A stretch of DNA of 64,000 nt from Pseudoxanthomonas suwonensis 11-1 (GCF_000185965.1 NC_014924.1:186001-250000), one strand, 5' to 3'; shown: positions 9,388 through 18,086, numbered from the stretch's first letter. A program made the numbers and translations. The notes: generated from the letters alone by a model not told the origin.

Positions 9388-10140
9388 TCAGTCGGTCCGC
9401 AGCCGCCGGTACTCGCCCGGGGTCATCCCCACCATCGCCACGAACCTGCGGGTGAAAGCGCTCTGGTCGGAGAACCCGCAGGCCTGGGCGATCGCGGCGA
9501 TGCTGCCGGGGCCTTGCAGGCGGTGCATCGCCGCCTGGATCCGGACCCGGGTCAGCAGCTGCAGCGGCGACAGCTGGAACACCTTCTGGAAGGTGCGCTC
9601 GAGCTTGGACTCGGAGAAGCCGGTGATGTGCAGCAGGTCCTGGACCCGGATGTTGTGGGCGTAGTGCCGGTTCATGTGCACCAGCGCCTCGCGCAGGGAG
9701 CGGTAGTCCGCCTCCAGGCCCTCGCGGCCGGCCAGGTCGCGGGAGATGCCCACCAGCCCGGCCACCTGCCCGTCCACCCGCAGCGGCCGCTTGCAGGTCA
9801 GGCACCAGCCCGGCTCCTGGTCGGAGAACAGATGCAGCTCCAGCAGGTTGTCGATCACCGCCCCTTCCAGGACCTGCTGGTCCTGCAGGCCATAGGTGGC
9901 GCCCAGGCCGCTCGGATACACCTCGCTGGCGCGCCTGCCGATGATCTCCCGGCGCGAGCGCAGCCCCAGGCGGCGCAGCATGGTGGCGTTGACGTGGGTG
10001 TAGCGGCCCTCGCGGTCCTTGATGAAGAACAGTACGTCCGGGATCGAGTCGAACAGTGCCTCGACCTCGGCGGCATCCACGGCGAGCGGGCTCGGCTTCA
10101 CGGGGCAGGGGTCCGGGGATGGCGTGGAGGGCGGTGCCAC
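9388..10140 (-). CDS. AraC-family transcriptional regulator with N-terminal PAS domain
   Basis: 250 residues. Residues about 25-140 form a PAS fold (VEALFDSIPDVLFFIKDREG, HVNATMLRRLG, and the later VDGQVAGLVGISRDL strand), which normally senses a small ligand or redox state. Residues about 150-250 carry the two helix-turn-helix units of AraC proteins: RVQDLLHITGFSESKLERTF, then IAAIAQACGFSDQSAFTRRF with the terminal GMTPGEYRR signature. A cytosolic DNA-binding activator is expected. The start is uncertain: GTG at 10140 has no ribosome site, and an alternative GTG lies at 10101. No obvious target operon adjoins it; the neighbours are a convergent unknown gene and the divergent DUF2244-cox block, which it might control. 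Confidence 0.88.
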   Translation of the reverse strand: MAPPSTPSPDPCPVKPSPLAVDAAEVEALFDSIPDVLFFIKDREGRYTHVNATMLRRLGLRSRREIIGRRASEVYPSGLGATYGLQDQQVLEGAVIDNLLELHLFSDQEPGWCLTCKRPLRVDGQVAGLVGISRDLAGREGLEADYRSLREALVHMNRHYAHNIRVQDLLHITGFSESKLERTFQKVFQLSPLQLLTRVRIQAAMHRLQGPGSIAAIAQACGFSDQSAFTRRFVAMVGMTPGEYRRLRTD

Positions 10141-10316
10141 ATTCTAGATGGAGCGGCCGGCGTGGCCGCGGACGGGCGCGCCGGCGCGGCCACGGCCTCC
10201 CCTTTGCCATGGCGGGCGTGGCCGGGCCTTGTCCTCGATCAATGCGGGTTGCCGCTGCCCGTGGTTCACGCTTACCATCTTTCGGTTTTCCGCAGCTGCG
10301 AGCGGCGGTTGGCGAC

Positions 10317-10790
10317 GTGATCGAGGTGGTGCCAGGCAGGCCAGGCGATGCCGGCGCGCAGTTGAGGCTGCGCCCGCCGCGGGCCCTGACGGCATCCCAG
10401 TTCAGGGCGCTGTTCGCCGCGCTGGCGGGGGCGATGTGGCTGGCGGCCGGCCTCGGCTGGCTTGCCGGCAATGCCTTCGCGCCGGTGTTCGCCCTGCTGC
10501 ACAGCGCAGGGGTGGCGCTGGCGTTGCGGGTGCTGTGGAGCAACGGGGAACGCGGCGAGGAAATCGCCATCGGCCCGCAGGCGGTGGAAGTCCGCCGTGG
10601 CGCCGAGACGGTATTCAGCGCCCATCCGTACTGGGTGAGGCTGCAGGTGGCACCGGAAGATGGCATGGTCATGCTTTCTTCCGGCGGCCGGGACGTGGAA
10701 GTTGGAACCTTCCTCGGGCCCGGCGAACGCAGGCAGCTGGCAGGCTGCCTGAGGGAATTCCTGGCGGCCGCAAGCGGCCGCAACCGATGA
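10317..10790 (+). CDS. DUF2244 membrane protein upstream of cox operon
   Basis: 157 residues from the GTG at 10317. Two adjacent hydrophobic segments (about residues 29-70, ALAGAMWLAAGLGWLAGNAF and the next stretch) are followed by a soluble C-terminal part with the DUF2244 pattern (EVRRGAETVFSAHPYWVRLQV, VEVGTFLGPGERRQLA). DUF2244 proteins are integral membrane proteins of unknown role that commonly precede coxB in proteobacteria, as here (19 bp before coxB). A role in oxidase biogenesis is inference from position only. The start is weakly supported because there is no clear ribosome site; the reading frame stays open upstream but the sequence there is not family-like. Confidence 0.75.
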   Translation: MIEVVPGRPGDAGAQLRLRPPRALTASQFRALFAALAGAMWLAAGLGWLAGNAFAPVFALLHSAGVALALRVLWSNGERGEEIAIGPQAVEVRRGAETVFSAHPYWVRLQVAPEDGMVMLSSGGRDVEVGTFLGPGERRQLAGCLREFLAAASGRNR

Positions 10791-10809
10791 CGCAACCAGG
10801 GTCTAGGCA

Positions 10810-11751
10810 ATGATGCAAGCGAAGGGATGGTGGAAGCGTTGGGTGGCCGCGGGCGCGCTGATGGCGGCTCCGTTGCTGGCCTGGGCCCAGTCGGCGGACC
10901 CGCAGCGGTGGCAGCTGAACATGGGGCGCGGCGTTACCGCTTCCTCGCAGCACGCCTATGACGCGCACATGGTCGCGCTGTGGGTTTGCGTGGCCATCGG
11001 CATCGTGGTGTTCGGCGCGATGGCGGTGGCGGTGGTCCGCTTCCGCAAGTCCAAGGGCGCGGTCGCCGCCCAGTTCAGCCACAACACCACGGCCGAGCTG
11101 GTCTGGACCGTGGTCCCGGTGCTGATCCTGATCGCCATGGCCTGGCCGGCCACGGCCAAGCTGATCGCCATGTACGACACCCGCGACTCCGAGATGACCG
11201 TCAAGGTCACCGGCTACCAGTGGATGTGGAAGTACGACTACCTGGGCGAGAACGTCAGCATCACCAGCCGCCTGGACCGCGAGCACGACCGCATCCGCCA
11301 GAGCGGCGAGCGTCCGGACCCGGAGAAGTACCCGCACTACCTGCTCGAGGTGGACAACCGCCTGGTGCTGCCCGTCGACACCAAGATCCGCTTCGTCATC
11401 ACCGCCGACGACGTCATCCACTCCTGGTGGGTGCCGGCGCTGGGCTGGAAGCAGGACGCCATCCCCGGCCTGATCAACGAGGCCTGGACCGAGATCAAGA
11501 CCCCGGGCATCTACCGCGGGCAGTGCGCCGAGCTGTGCGGCAAGGACCACGCGTTCATGCCGATCGTGGTCGAGGCCGTGTCCAAGGAGGAATTCGCGCG
11601 CTGGCTGGCCTCGAGGAAGCCCGCCGCGGCCGCGCCGGAAGCCCCCGCGGAGGACGCGGGCGAGGCCCCGGCCGACGCCGCCGCGCCGGCCGGGACGGAG
11701 CAGCCGGCCGACGAGGCCGAAGCCCCGGCCGAAGCGGCCACTGCCGCCTGA
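10810..11751 (+). CDS. coxB: Cytochrome c oxidase subunit II
   Basis: 313 residues: a signal peptide (about 1-26, ending AWA-QS), two membrane helices (VALWVCVAIGIVVFGAMAVA and VVPVLILIAMAWPATAK), then a periplasmic cupredoxin domain. The CuA ligands are all visible: His in VIHSWWVP, and Cys-Glu-Cys-His-Met in CAELCGKDHAFM. It accepts electrons from cytochrome c and passes them to heme a of subunit I. There is no heme c-binding CxxCH. Odd point: after about residue 265 there is a 45-residue tail almost wholly of Ala, Pro and Glu, absent from most homologues. Two adjacent Met codons (10810, 10813) make the exact start ambiguous by one residue. It heads the oxidase operon. Confidence 0.97.
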   Translation: MMQAKGWWKRWVAAGALMAAPLLAWAQSADPQRWQLNMGRGVTASSQHAYDAHMVALWVCVAIGIVVFGAMAVAVVRFRKSKGAVAAQFSHNTTAELVWTVVPVLILIAMAWPATAKLIAMYDTRDSEMTVKVTGYQWMWKYDYLGENVSITSRLDREHDRIRQSGERPDPEKYPHYLLEVDNRLVLPVDTKIRFVITADDVIHSWWVPALGWKQDAIPGLINEAWTEIKTPGIYRGQCAELCGKDHAFMPIVVEAVSKEEFARWLASRKPAAAAPEAPAEDAGEAPADAAAPAGTEQPADEAEAPAEAATAA

Positions 11752-11814
11752 TCACGCACGCCACGGCCGCTGCGGCGGCCGCCACGCAGAACGCATTCCA
11801 GAGGTAGCAACGCC

Positions 11815-13428
11815 ATGGCCCATACCGCCGCCGAGCACCACGACGACCACCACGGCCACCACCAGGGGTTCGTCGAGCGCTGGTTCTTCTCGACCAACCA
11901 CAAGGACATCGGCACGCTGTACCTGCTGTTCTCCTTCGTGATGTTCATCATCGGCGCGGCGATGAGCGTGATCATCCGCCTGGAGCTGATGCAGCCGGGC
12001 CTGCAGCACGTCAGCCCCGAGTTCTTCAACCAGATGACCACGGTCCACGCCCTGGTCATGATCTTCGGCGGCGTGATGCCGGCCTTCGTCGGGCTGGCCA
12101 ACTGGATGGTGCCGCTGCAGATCGGCGCGCCCGACATGGCCCTGCCGCGCATGAACAACTGGTCGTTCTGGCTGCTGCCGGTGGCCTTCTTCATGCTGCT
12201 GGTGTCGCTGTTCCTGCCGGGCGGCGCCCCGGCCGGCGGCTGGACCCTGTACCCGCCGCTGTCGCTGCAGGGCGGCTACAACGTGGCCTTCACCATCTTC
12301 GCCATCCACGTGGCCGGCATCAGCTCGATCATGGGCGCGATCAACATCATCGCGACCATCCTCAACATGCGCGCCCCGGGCATCGACCTGCTGAAGATGC
12401 CGATCTTCTGCTGGACCTGGCTGATCACCGCGTTCCTGCTGATCGCGGTCATGCCGGTGCTGGCCGGCGCGGTGACCATGCTGCTGACCGACAAGTTCTT
12501 CGGCACCAGCTTCTTCAACGCCGCCGGCGGCGGCGACCCGGTGATGTACCAGCACATCTTCTGGTTCTTCGGCCATCCCGAGGTCTACATCATGATCCTG
12601 CCCGCCTTCGGCGTGGTCAGCGAGATCATCCCGACCTTCAGCCGCAAGCCGCTGTTCGGCTACCAGGCCATGGTGTACGCCACCGCCGCGATCGCCTTCC
12701 TGTCGTTCATCGTGTGGGCGCACCACATGTTCACGGTGGGCATGCCGCTGGGCGGCGAGATCTACTTCATGTTCGCCACCATGCTGATCTCGGTGCCGAC
12801 CGGCGTGAAGGTCTTCAACTGGGTCTCCACCATGTGGAAGGGCTCGCTGACCTTCGAGGCGCCGATGCTGTGGTCGATCGCCTTCGTCCTGCTGTTCACC
12901 ATCGGCGGTTTCTCGGGCCTGATGCTGGCCATCGTCCCGGCCGACTTCCAGTACCACGACACCTACTTCGTGGTGGCGCACTTCCACTACGTGCTGGTTA
13001 CCGGCGCCGTGTTCGCCCTGATCGCCGCGGTGTACTACTGGTGGCCGAAGTTCACCGGCCGCATGTACAACGAGACCTGGGCCAAGTTCCACTTCTGGTG
13101 GTCGGTGGTGTTCGCCAACCTGCTGTTCTTCCCGCAGCACTTCCTGGGCCTGGCCGGCATGCCGCGCCGCATCCCGGACTACAACGTGGTGTTCGCGGAC
13201 TGGAACCTGGTCAGCTCGATCGGCGCGTTCGGCATGTTCGTCACGCCGTTCCTGATGGGATTCATCCTGTGGCACTCGCTGCGCAACGGCGCCAAGGCCG
13301 ACGCGCGTGCCTGGGAAGGCGCCCGCGGCCTGGAGTGGACCATCCCGTCGCCGGCCCCGCACCACACCTTCACCGTGCCGCCGGTCATCAAGGACGGCGA
13401 CCTGGCCCACGGCGACATCACCCACTGA
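11815..13428 (+). CDS. ctaD: Cytochrome c oxidase subunit I (aa3 type)
   Basis: 537 residues with 12 membrane helices, the catalytic subunit that reduces oxygen and pumps protons. The D-pathway aspartate (APDMALPRMNN), the glutamate and cross-linked His-Tyr of A1-type enzymes (FFGHPEVY), the CuB His pair (AHHMFTVG), the K-pathway lysine (VPTGVKVFNW) and the heme a/a3 ligands (HFHYVL) are all present. It is therefore a canonical A1 oxidase. The His-rich start (HHDDHHGHH, residues 8-16) is unusual and could loosely bind metal. AGAGGT lies upstream of the ATG at 11815. A 10-bp hairpin follows the stop codon before the next small gene. Confidence 0.98.
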   Translation: MAHTAAEHHDDHHGHHQGFVERWFFSTNHKDIGTLYLLFSFVMFIIGAAMSVIIRLELMQPGLQHVSPEFFNQMTTVHALVMIFGGVMPAFVGLANWMVPLQIGAPDMALPRMNNWSFWLLPVAFFMLLVSLFLPGGAPAGGWTLYPPLSLQGGYNVAFTIFAIHVAGISSIMGAINIIATILNMRAPGIDLLKMPIFCWTWLITAFLLIAVMPVLAGAVTMLLTDKFFGTSFFNAAGGGDPVMYQHIFWFFGHPEVYIMILPAFGVVSEIIPTFSRKPLFGYQAMVYATAAIAFLSFIVWAHHMFTVGMPLGGEIYFMFATMLISVPTGVKVFNWVSTMWKGSLTFEAPMLWSIAFVLLFTIGGFSGLMLAIVPADFQYHDTYFVVAHFHYVLVTGAVFALIAAVYYWWPKFTGRMYNETWAKFHFWWSVVFANLLFFPQHFLGLAGMPRRIPDYNVVFADWNLVSSIGAFGMFVTPFLMGFILWHSLRNGAKADARAWEGARGLEWTIPSPAPHHTFTVPPVIKDGDLAHGDITH

Positions 13429-13451
13429 CGCCGCGCGCAAGCGCAGCGGCA

Positions 13452-13475
13452 CGGACCGCCCGCCCGGGCGGTCCG
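13452..13475 (+). terminator. Intercistronic hairpin downstream of ctaD
   Basis: CGGACCGCCC-GCCC-GGGCGGTCCG is a perfect 10-bp stem with a 4-nt loop and no following T-run. It lies between ctaD and the 44-aa ORF within the operon. It probably acts as a partial attenuator or 3' stabiliser for the coxB-ctaD message; this is inferred. Confidence 0.4.
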
Positions 13476-13491
13476 CAGCGACGGAATCCAG

Positions 13492-13626
13492 ATGAGCCCG
13501 ACTCCCGACCATCGCGATGAATCCGCCCGCCGCCGCAGCGGCGTGCTGCGCACCGCGTGGATCGTGGCCGGCGTGGCGCTGGCGATCTATGTCGTCTTCA
13601 TCCTTTCGGGGGTGCTGAACGCATGA
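13492..13626 (+). CDS. Small single-span membrane protein of the cox operon
   Basis: 44 residues, beginning [17 protein letters not shown] and continuing into one hydrophobic helix (about 21-41, [20 protein letters not shown]). The topology is a short charged, Arg-rich cytoplasmic head and one membrane span. Its stop codon overlaps the ctaG start in an ATGA arrangement (13623-13626), implying translational coupling. ACGGAAT lies upstream of the ATG. Small single-span proteins occur at this place, between subunit I and Cox11, in many gammaproteobacterial cox operons, where they may act as tiny subunits or assembly partners. Too short for many gene finders, but position, coupling and helix make it credible. 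Confidence 0.75.
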   Translation: MSPTPDHRDESARRRSGVLRTAWIVAGVALAIYVVFILSGVLNA

Positions 13627-14222
13627 GCGCTCCGCAGGCCCGCGACGGAATGCGCAGCCGCGGCTGGCTGAAGCTCGCCGGCGTGTCGCTGGGTGCGTTC
13701 GTGTTCGCGTTCTCGCTGGTGCCGCTGTACCGGATCGCCTGCGAGAAGGTGTTCGGCATCCGCCTCGAGGGCGGTACCGGCCAGGCCCGCGGCGTAGTCG
13801 CCGGCGCCGGGGCGCGCAAGGACCGCGTCGTCACCGTGCAGTTCGACGGCGGCGTGAACTCCAAGCTGCCCTGGGCCTTCAGCCCGGAGCAGCTGACCAT
13901 GCAGGTGGTTCCCGGCGAGCTCAACGAGGCGGTGTACTTCGCCCGCAACGAGAGCGACCGGGCGATCGTCGGCAGCGCCGTGCCCTCTGTGGCGCCGGCG
14001 CGGGCCTCGGGCTACTTCACCAAGACCGAGTGCTTCTGCTTCACCGCCCAGACTCTGCAGCCGGGCGAACAGCGCGATATGCCGGTGCGCTTCATCGTCG
14101 ACCCGGACCTGCCGGCCGACGTGAAGACCATCACCCTCTCGTATACCTTCTTCAGGAACGAAGCCCTGACCGCGCAACTGGGCGCGGGCACGGCCTCCAC
14201 CGCGCCGCACGCGGCGCCTTGA
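13623..14222 (+). CDS. ctaG: Cytochrome c oxidase assembly protein Cox11 (CuB chaperone)
   Basis: 199 residues. One N-terminal membrane helix (about 17-35, [19 protein letters not shown]) is followed by a periplasmic immunoglobulin-like domain. The copper-binding pair appears in [17 protein letters not shown] (CFCF motif), and LPWAFSPEQ and FIVDPDLP are also Cox11 signatures. The protein delivers copper to the CuB site of subunit I. The start at 13623 overlaps the stop of the 44-aa ORF and matches the family N-terminus. It is followed 22 bp later by ctaE. Confidence 0.96.
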   Translation: MSAPQARDGMRSRGWLKLAGVSLGAFVFAFSLVPLYRIACEKVFGIRLEGGTGQARGVVAGAGARKDRVVTVQFDGGVNSKLPWAFSPEQLTMQVVPGELNEAVYFARNESDRAIVGSAVPSVAPARASGYFTKTECFCFTAQTLQPGEQRDMPVRFIVDPDLPADVKTITLSYTFFRNEALTAQLGAGTASTAPHAAP

Positions 14223-14244
14223 CCCGAGCAACGGAATCCACGCC

Positions 14245-15120
14245 ATGGCCCATTCCCCGACCGACGCCAACATCTACTTCGTGCCGGCCAAGAGCAAGGC
14301 GCCGATCTTCGCCTCGGTGTCGATGTTCGTGATGATGATCGGCGTGGCCACCTGGCTCAACGAGATCGCCTGGGGCAAGTACTCGTTCTTCATCGGCATG
14401 GCGATGATGATCGCCACCCTGTTCTACTGGTTCGGCGAGGTCATCCGCGAATCGCAGGGCGGCAACTACAACCGCCAGGTCGACGGCTCCTTCCGGATGG
14501 GGATGGTGTGGTTCATCTTCTCCGAGGTGATGTTCTTCGGCGCCTTCTTCGGCGCGCTGTTCTACACCCGCCAGTTCGCGCTGCCGTGGCTCGGCGGCGA
14601 AGGCGACGGCGTGATGACCAACGAGCTGCTGTGGCAGGGCTTCAGCGCGGCCTGGCCGAGCGCCGGCCCGGGCGGCGTCGGCGGCCAGTTCCAGACCATC
14701 CCGGCCTGGGGCCTGCCGCTGCTCAATACCCTGATCCTGCTGACCTCCGGCGCGACCCTGACCATCGCCCACCACGCGCTGAAGTCCGGCAAGCGCGGCC
14801 AGCTGCTGTTCTGGCTCGGCGCCACCATTGCCCTGGGCCTGGTGTTCCTCACCTTCCAGGCCGAGGAGTACATCCACGCCTACAAGGAGCTGAACCTGAC
14901 CCTGGGTTCGGGCATCTACGGTTCCACCTTCTTCATGCTCACCGGCTTCCACGGCGCCCACGTGCTGCTGGGCACGATCATGCTGATCGTGATGTGGTTC
15001 CGCGCGTTCAAGGGCCACTTCACCCGCGACAAGCACTTCGGCTTCGAAGCCGCCGCCTGGTACTGGCACTTCGTCGACGTGGTCTGGCTGGGCCTGTTCC
15101 TCTTTGTTTACGTCTTGTGA
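14245..15120 (+). CDS. ctaE: Cytochrome c oxidase subunit III
   Basis: 291 residues with seven membrane helices. Subunit III signatures include MVWFIFSEVMFFGAFF, QAEEYIHAYKELNLTLGSGIYGSTFF (broken here as QAEEYIHA and GSGIYGSTFF), LTGFHGAHVLLGTI and AAAWYWHFVDVVWLGLF. It stabilises the catalytic core and proton uptake. It is the last gene of the coxB-ctaD-ORF-ctaG-ctaE run: its TGA at 15118-15120 is directly abutted by a composite inverted-repeat element containing a perfect terminator hairpin. The ATG at 14245 follows CGGAATCC. Confidence 0.97.
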   Translation: MAHSPTDANIYFVPAKSKAPIFASVSMFVMMIGVATWLNEIAWGKYSFFIGMAMMIATLFYWFGEVIRESQGGNYNRQVDGSFRMGMVWFIFSEVMFFGAFFGALFYTRQFALPWLGGEGDGVMTNELLWQGFSAAWPSAGPGGVGGQFQTIPAWGLPLLNTLILLTSGATLTIAHHALKSGKRGQLLFWLGATIALGLVFLTFQAEEYIHAYKELNLTLGSGIYGSTFFMLTGFHGAHVLLGTIMLIVMWFRAFKGHFTRDKHFGFEAAAWYWHFVDVVWLGLFLFVYVL

Positions 15121-15225
15121 TTGGTGATTCGTGATTGGGGATTCGCAAAGGCGAAGACCCATGAAACAAGGGCGCCGTCAGGCGCCCTTGTTGTTTCGAA
15201 TCACCAATCACCAATGACGAATCAC
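15121..15225. repeat. GATTCGTGATTGG-family intergenic element, copy 1 (nested inverted repeat)
   Basis: The left arm (15121-15145) is built from GGTGATTCG/GTGATTGG words and the right arm (15198-15225) from their reverse complements (CGAATCACCAATCACC, GACGAATCAC). Together they enclose the terminator at 15165-15192. The element starts on the base after the ctaE stop. The same words recur before folB and, degenerately, before tsaC. Confidence 0.75.
15165..15192. terminator. Rho-independent terminator between ctaE and the DUF2909 gene
   Basis: A perfect 12-bp stem (AACAAGGGCGCC / GGCGCCCTTGTT) with loop GTCA, then GTTTCG on the plus strand and TTTCATGGG on the minus strand. It lies between convergent genes and can serve both. 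Confidence 0.8.
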
Positions 15226-15236
15226 GGGGTGGCGGC

Positions 15237-15455
15237 TCAGCCGCCAACCCCATGCGGCTGTATCACGCCGGTCCAGATGCCGATGATCACCAGCAGGATC
15301 AGGCCGATCGACAGGGCGATGCGGCGGGTCAGCGCGTTCACGGTGCGCTTGCTCTCGCCGCGGTCGACCATGAGGTAATAGAGCGCCGAGCCGAGGTTCC
15401 AGATGATGACCAGCAGGAACGCGACGACGATGAGGGTCTTCAGCGAGTCGTTCAC
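15237..15455 (-). CDS. DUF2909 twin-transmembrane protein
   Basis: 72 residues from a GTG at 15455 (NDSLKTLIVVAFLLVIIWNL at the start). Two hydrophobic helices (about 6-26 and 46-66) are separated by a short charged loop containing DRGESKRTVNALTRR, which is the DUF2909 pattern. The gene sits inside the cox cluster but on the opposite strand, matching PA0109 beside the Pseudomonas cox genes. Function is unknown; an oxidase-related role is inferred from conserved synteny. The start is chosen because sequence upstream is an unrelated Ala/Pro-rich stretch. Confidence 0.8.
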   Translation of the reverse strand: MNDSLKTLIVVAFLLVIIWNLGSALYYLMVDRGESKRTVNALTRRIALSIGLILLVIIGIWTGVIQPHGVGG

Positions 15456-15530
15456 GGGTTTGGGCTCGTGGCGGGCGGATGTGCGTGGGCCATTATCGCA
15501 GCCCGGCGCGGCCGCGGGCGTGGTGGCGGC

Positions 15531-16253
15531 GTGAGCCGGCGCATGCCGCTGTGGGCGGGCTGGGGCCTGGCCCTGGGCGTGGCGGCCGTGTGCGCCAGCC
15601 TCGGCAGCTGGCAGCTCAAGCGCATGCATGCCAAGCAGGACCTGCTCGAGGCCTCGGCACGGGTGCTGGACGAGCGCCGCGCCCGCCCGCTGGCACTGGC
15701 CGCCGACCCGGCGCGCGCCCGCGAATACGACTGGGCCGCCGGCCGCGGCCGCTTCGCGGACCTGCCGGCGGTGGTGCTGGACAACCAGAACCGCGCCTCG
15801 CAGCCGGGCATCCGCGCCTATCGCGTGTTCCTGCCCGAGGGCGAAGGCGCGGTGCCGCTGCTGGTGGAGCTGGGCTGGCTGCCGCTGCCGGGCGACCGCA
15901 GCATGCCGGCGATCCCGTTGCCGGCCGAAGGCGCCATGGCGGTCTCCGGCCTGCTGCTGCCGCCGCCCTCGCGCGGGCTGGCCGCGCCTGCGGTGCAGCG
16001 CGAGCCGGACGGCACCGCCCTGGTGGTGGCGCTGGACCCGGCCGTCGTGGCCGAGGCCCTGGGCCAGCCGGCGCTGGCGCCACGCGTGCTGCGCCTGGAT
16101 CCGGCGCTTTCCGTCGGCTACGCCCGCGACTTGGAACTACTGCCCAACACCCTGCCGCCGGACCGGCACCTGGGCTATGCTGTGCAGTGGTTCGCACTGG
16201 CCGCGGCGGTGCTGGTGATCGCGCTGGTGCTGACCCTGCGCCGGCGACGCTGA
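15531..16253 (+). CDS. SURF1-family cytochrome oxidase biogenesis protein
   Basis: 240 residues. Membrane helices lie at each end (about 5-23, WAGWGLALGVAAVCASLGSW, and about 213-235), with a periplasmic domain between them. The family marks LGSWQLKRMHAKQDLL, LDNQNRASQPGIRAYRVF and LLVELGWLPLPGDR are all present. SURF1 proteins help place heme a into subunit I. The start is either the GTG at 15531 or the ATG at 15543 (four residues later). It is divergent from the DUF2909 gene and 53 bp ahead of the PA0111-like gene, in the same order as in Pseudomonas. Confidence 0.92.
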   Translation: MSRRMPLWAGWGLALGVAAVCASLGSWQLKRMHAKQDLLEASARVLDERRARPLALAADPARAREYDWAAGRGRFADLPAVVLDNQNRASQPGIRAYRVFLPEGEGAVPLLVELGWLPLPGDRSMPAIPLPAEGAMAVSGLLLPPPSRGLAAPAVQREPDGTALVVALDPAVVAEALGQPALAPRVLRLDPALSVGYARDLELLPNTLPPDRHLGYAVQWFALAAAVLVIALVLTLRRRR

Positions 16254-16306
16254 GTCCCTGCGCCCGGCGAGGGCAGGGCATCGCCGGGCATGCGAAAATC
16301 GCGCAC

Positions 16307-16885
16307 ATGACCACTTCCGCTACCGACGCAAACCGCACCGCCCGTGGGCGGCTGGTCCTGATCGCGCTGTTCCTGCTGTTTTTCGGCTCGGCCTTCGGTG
16401 CCGGCCTGCTGCGCTTCAGCGGCTGGATGCCGGCCGGGCTGAAGAACAACGGCGAACTGCTCAACCCGCCGGTCGACCTGCGCCAGTCCAGCCTGCAGCT
16501 GGCCTCTGGCGAGGCCTATGCGTGGCAGCCGGAGACCCGCATCTGGCGCATCCTCGCGGTGCCATCGTCCGCCGGTTGTGCCACCGGCGCCTGCGACGAA
16601 CTGCTGGCGCAGCTGGACAAGGTCTGGCGCCTGTTCGGCCACAACGCCGACCAGGTGCACGTGCTGTGGCTGGGCGAGGCGCCCGCCGCCGCCGCGCAGC
16701 TGCCGGAAGTGCGCGTGCTGCAGGAAGACGCCAGCCTGCGCGAAGCGCTGCCGCGCTCTGCCGATCCAGCCGGCGCGCCGGTGTACGTGGTCGATCCCAA
16801 CGGCTTCGTGATCCTGCGTTATCCGCCGAACGCCGACCCGGCCGGGCTGCGGACCGACGTGGCGCGCCTGCTGAAACTGAAGTGA
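16307..16885 (+). CDS. Membrane-anchored cox-cluster protein (PA0111-like)
   Basis: 192 residues: a short cytoplasmic head, one membrane helix (about 15-38, GRLVLIALFLLFFGSAFGAG) and a periplasmic domain. The domain keeps thioredoxin/Sco-like pattern elements (GELLNPPVDLRQ, then IWRILAVPSSAGCATGACDEL, and near the end VYVVDPNGFVILRYP). The cysteines read CxxxxC rather than the CxxxC of Sco proteins. Its place between SURF1 and ctaA matches PA0111 of Pseudomonas. A thiol or copper-related assembly role is inference; no activity is known to me. The ATG at 16307 directly precedes the family-like N-terminus. Confidence 0.82.
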   Translation: MTTSATDANRTARGRLVLIALFLLFFGSAFGAGLLRFSGWMPAGLKNNGELLNPPVDLRQSSLQLASGEAYAWQPETRIWRILAVPSSAGCATGACDELLAQLDKVWRLFGHNADQVHVLWLGEAPAAAAQLPEVRVLQEDASLREALPRSADPAGAPVYVVDPNGFVILRYPPNADPAGLRTDVARLLKLK

Positions 16886-16898
16886 GGTTCTCTTGCCG

Positions 16899-18086
16899 AT
16901 GAACGCGCTCGTCCGCCCGACGCTGGCACGCCATTTCCACCGCATCGCCTGGCTGGCGGTGGCGCTGACCGCCTGCGTGGTCGTGTTCGGCGCCTTCGTG
17001 CGCCTGTCCGACGCCGGCCTCAGCTGCCCCGACTGGCCGACCTGCTATGGACGTGCCACCTGGCCCTCTGCGGCGCAGGACGCGGCCGCGCACGCGGCCA
17101 GCGAGATCCGCCCGTTCGAGACCCACAAGGCCTGGCGCGAGCAGGTGCACCGCCATCTCGCCGCCAGCCTCGGCGTGATCGTGCTGCTGCTGGCGCTGCT
17201 GGCCGTGCGTCGCCGCCGCTTCGGCGTCTCGCTGGTGATCGGCGCATCGCTGCTGGTCGCGGCGGCGATCCCCGCCTACATGTATGGCCATATCGGGCTC
17301 GCGTTCGCGCTGGCAGGTGCCGGCGAGGCGGTGCTGCTCATCGCCGCGATGCGCTGGTCCAACATCGACCTGGCCCGCGCCGCGGTGCTGACCCTGGCGG
17401 TGATCGTGTTCCAGGCCCTGCTGGGCAAGTGGACCGTGACCATGCTGCTAAAGCCGGTCATCGTCATGGGCCACCTGCTGGGCGGCCTGACCACGTTCTC
17501 GCTGCTGGTGTGGATGGCCTGGCGCGCGACCAACCTGCCGATCCGCCTGGCCGACGCGCGCGTGCTGCGGCGCTGGCTGGTGGCCGGCATCGTCGTGCTG
17601 GGCGTGCAGATCGCCCTGGGCGGCTGGACCAGCGCCAACTACGCCGCGCTGGCTTGCGGCGGCGGCGGCTGGACCACGGCCGAGCACCACTACCTCGATT
17701 TCCCGCGCTGCGTGGGCCAGTGGTGGCCGCCGGCCGACTTCCGCGAAGGCTTCGTGCTGTGGCGCGGGATCGGCGTGGACTACGAAGGGGGCGTGCTCGA
17801 CGGCGCCTCGCGCATCGCCATCCAGATGGCGCACCGGATGATGGCGGTGGTCGCGGCGCTGTACCTGCTGGTGCTGGCCGTGCGCCTGTACCGCCTGCCG
17901 GGCATGCGCGGCTGGTCGTCGCTGCTGGGCGTGCTGGTGCTGGTCCAGGTCAGTCTGGGCATCCTCAACGTGAAGCTTTCGCTGCCGCTGCACGTGGCGG
18001 TCGCGCACAACGCCGGCGCCGCCGCCCTGCTGTTCGTGCTGGTGACCCTGCTGGCGCGCCTGCGCGAGCCCGAGCGGGTCGCATGA
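16899..18086 (+). CDS. ctaA: Heme A synthase (COX15/CtaA)
   Basis: 395 residues with eight membrane helices; oxidises the C8 methyl of heme O to a formyl group, giving heme A. Signatures: [19 protein letters not shown] near the start, [12 protein letters not shown], the central [19 protein letters not shown], and [10 protein letters not shown], which supply the conserved heme-binding histidines. The extra loop [18 protein letters not shown] is typical of the proteobacterial COX15 form. GAGG lies 11 nt before the ATG at 16899 and 5 nt before an in-frame TTG at 16893, so either start is possible. The stop overlaps ctaB (ATGA). Confidence 0.95.
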   Translation: MNALVRPTLARHFHRIAWLAVALTACVVVFGAFVRLSDAGLSCPDWPTCYGRATWPSAAQDAAAHAASEIRPFETHKAWREQVHRHLAASLGVIVLLLALLAVRRRRFGVSLVIGASLLVAAAIPAYMYGHIGLAFALAGAGEAVLLIAAMRWSNIDLARAAVLTLAVIVFQALLGKWTVTMLLKPVIVMGHLLGGLTTFSLLVWMAWRATNLPIRLADARVLRRWLVAGIVVLGVQIALGGWTSANYAALACGGGGWTTAEHHYLDFPRCVGQWWPPADFREGFVLWRGIGVDYEGGVLDGASRIAIQMAHRMMAVVAALYLLVLAVRLYRLPGMRGWSSLLGVLVLVQVSLGILNVKLSLPLHVAVAHNAGAAALLFVLVTLLARLREPERVA

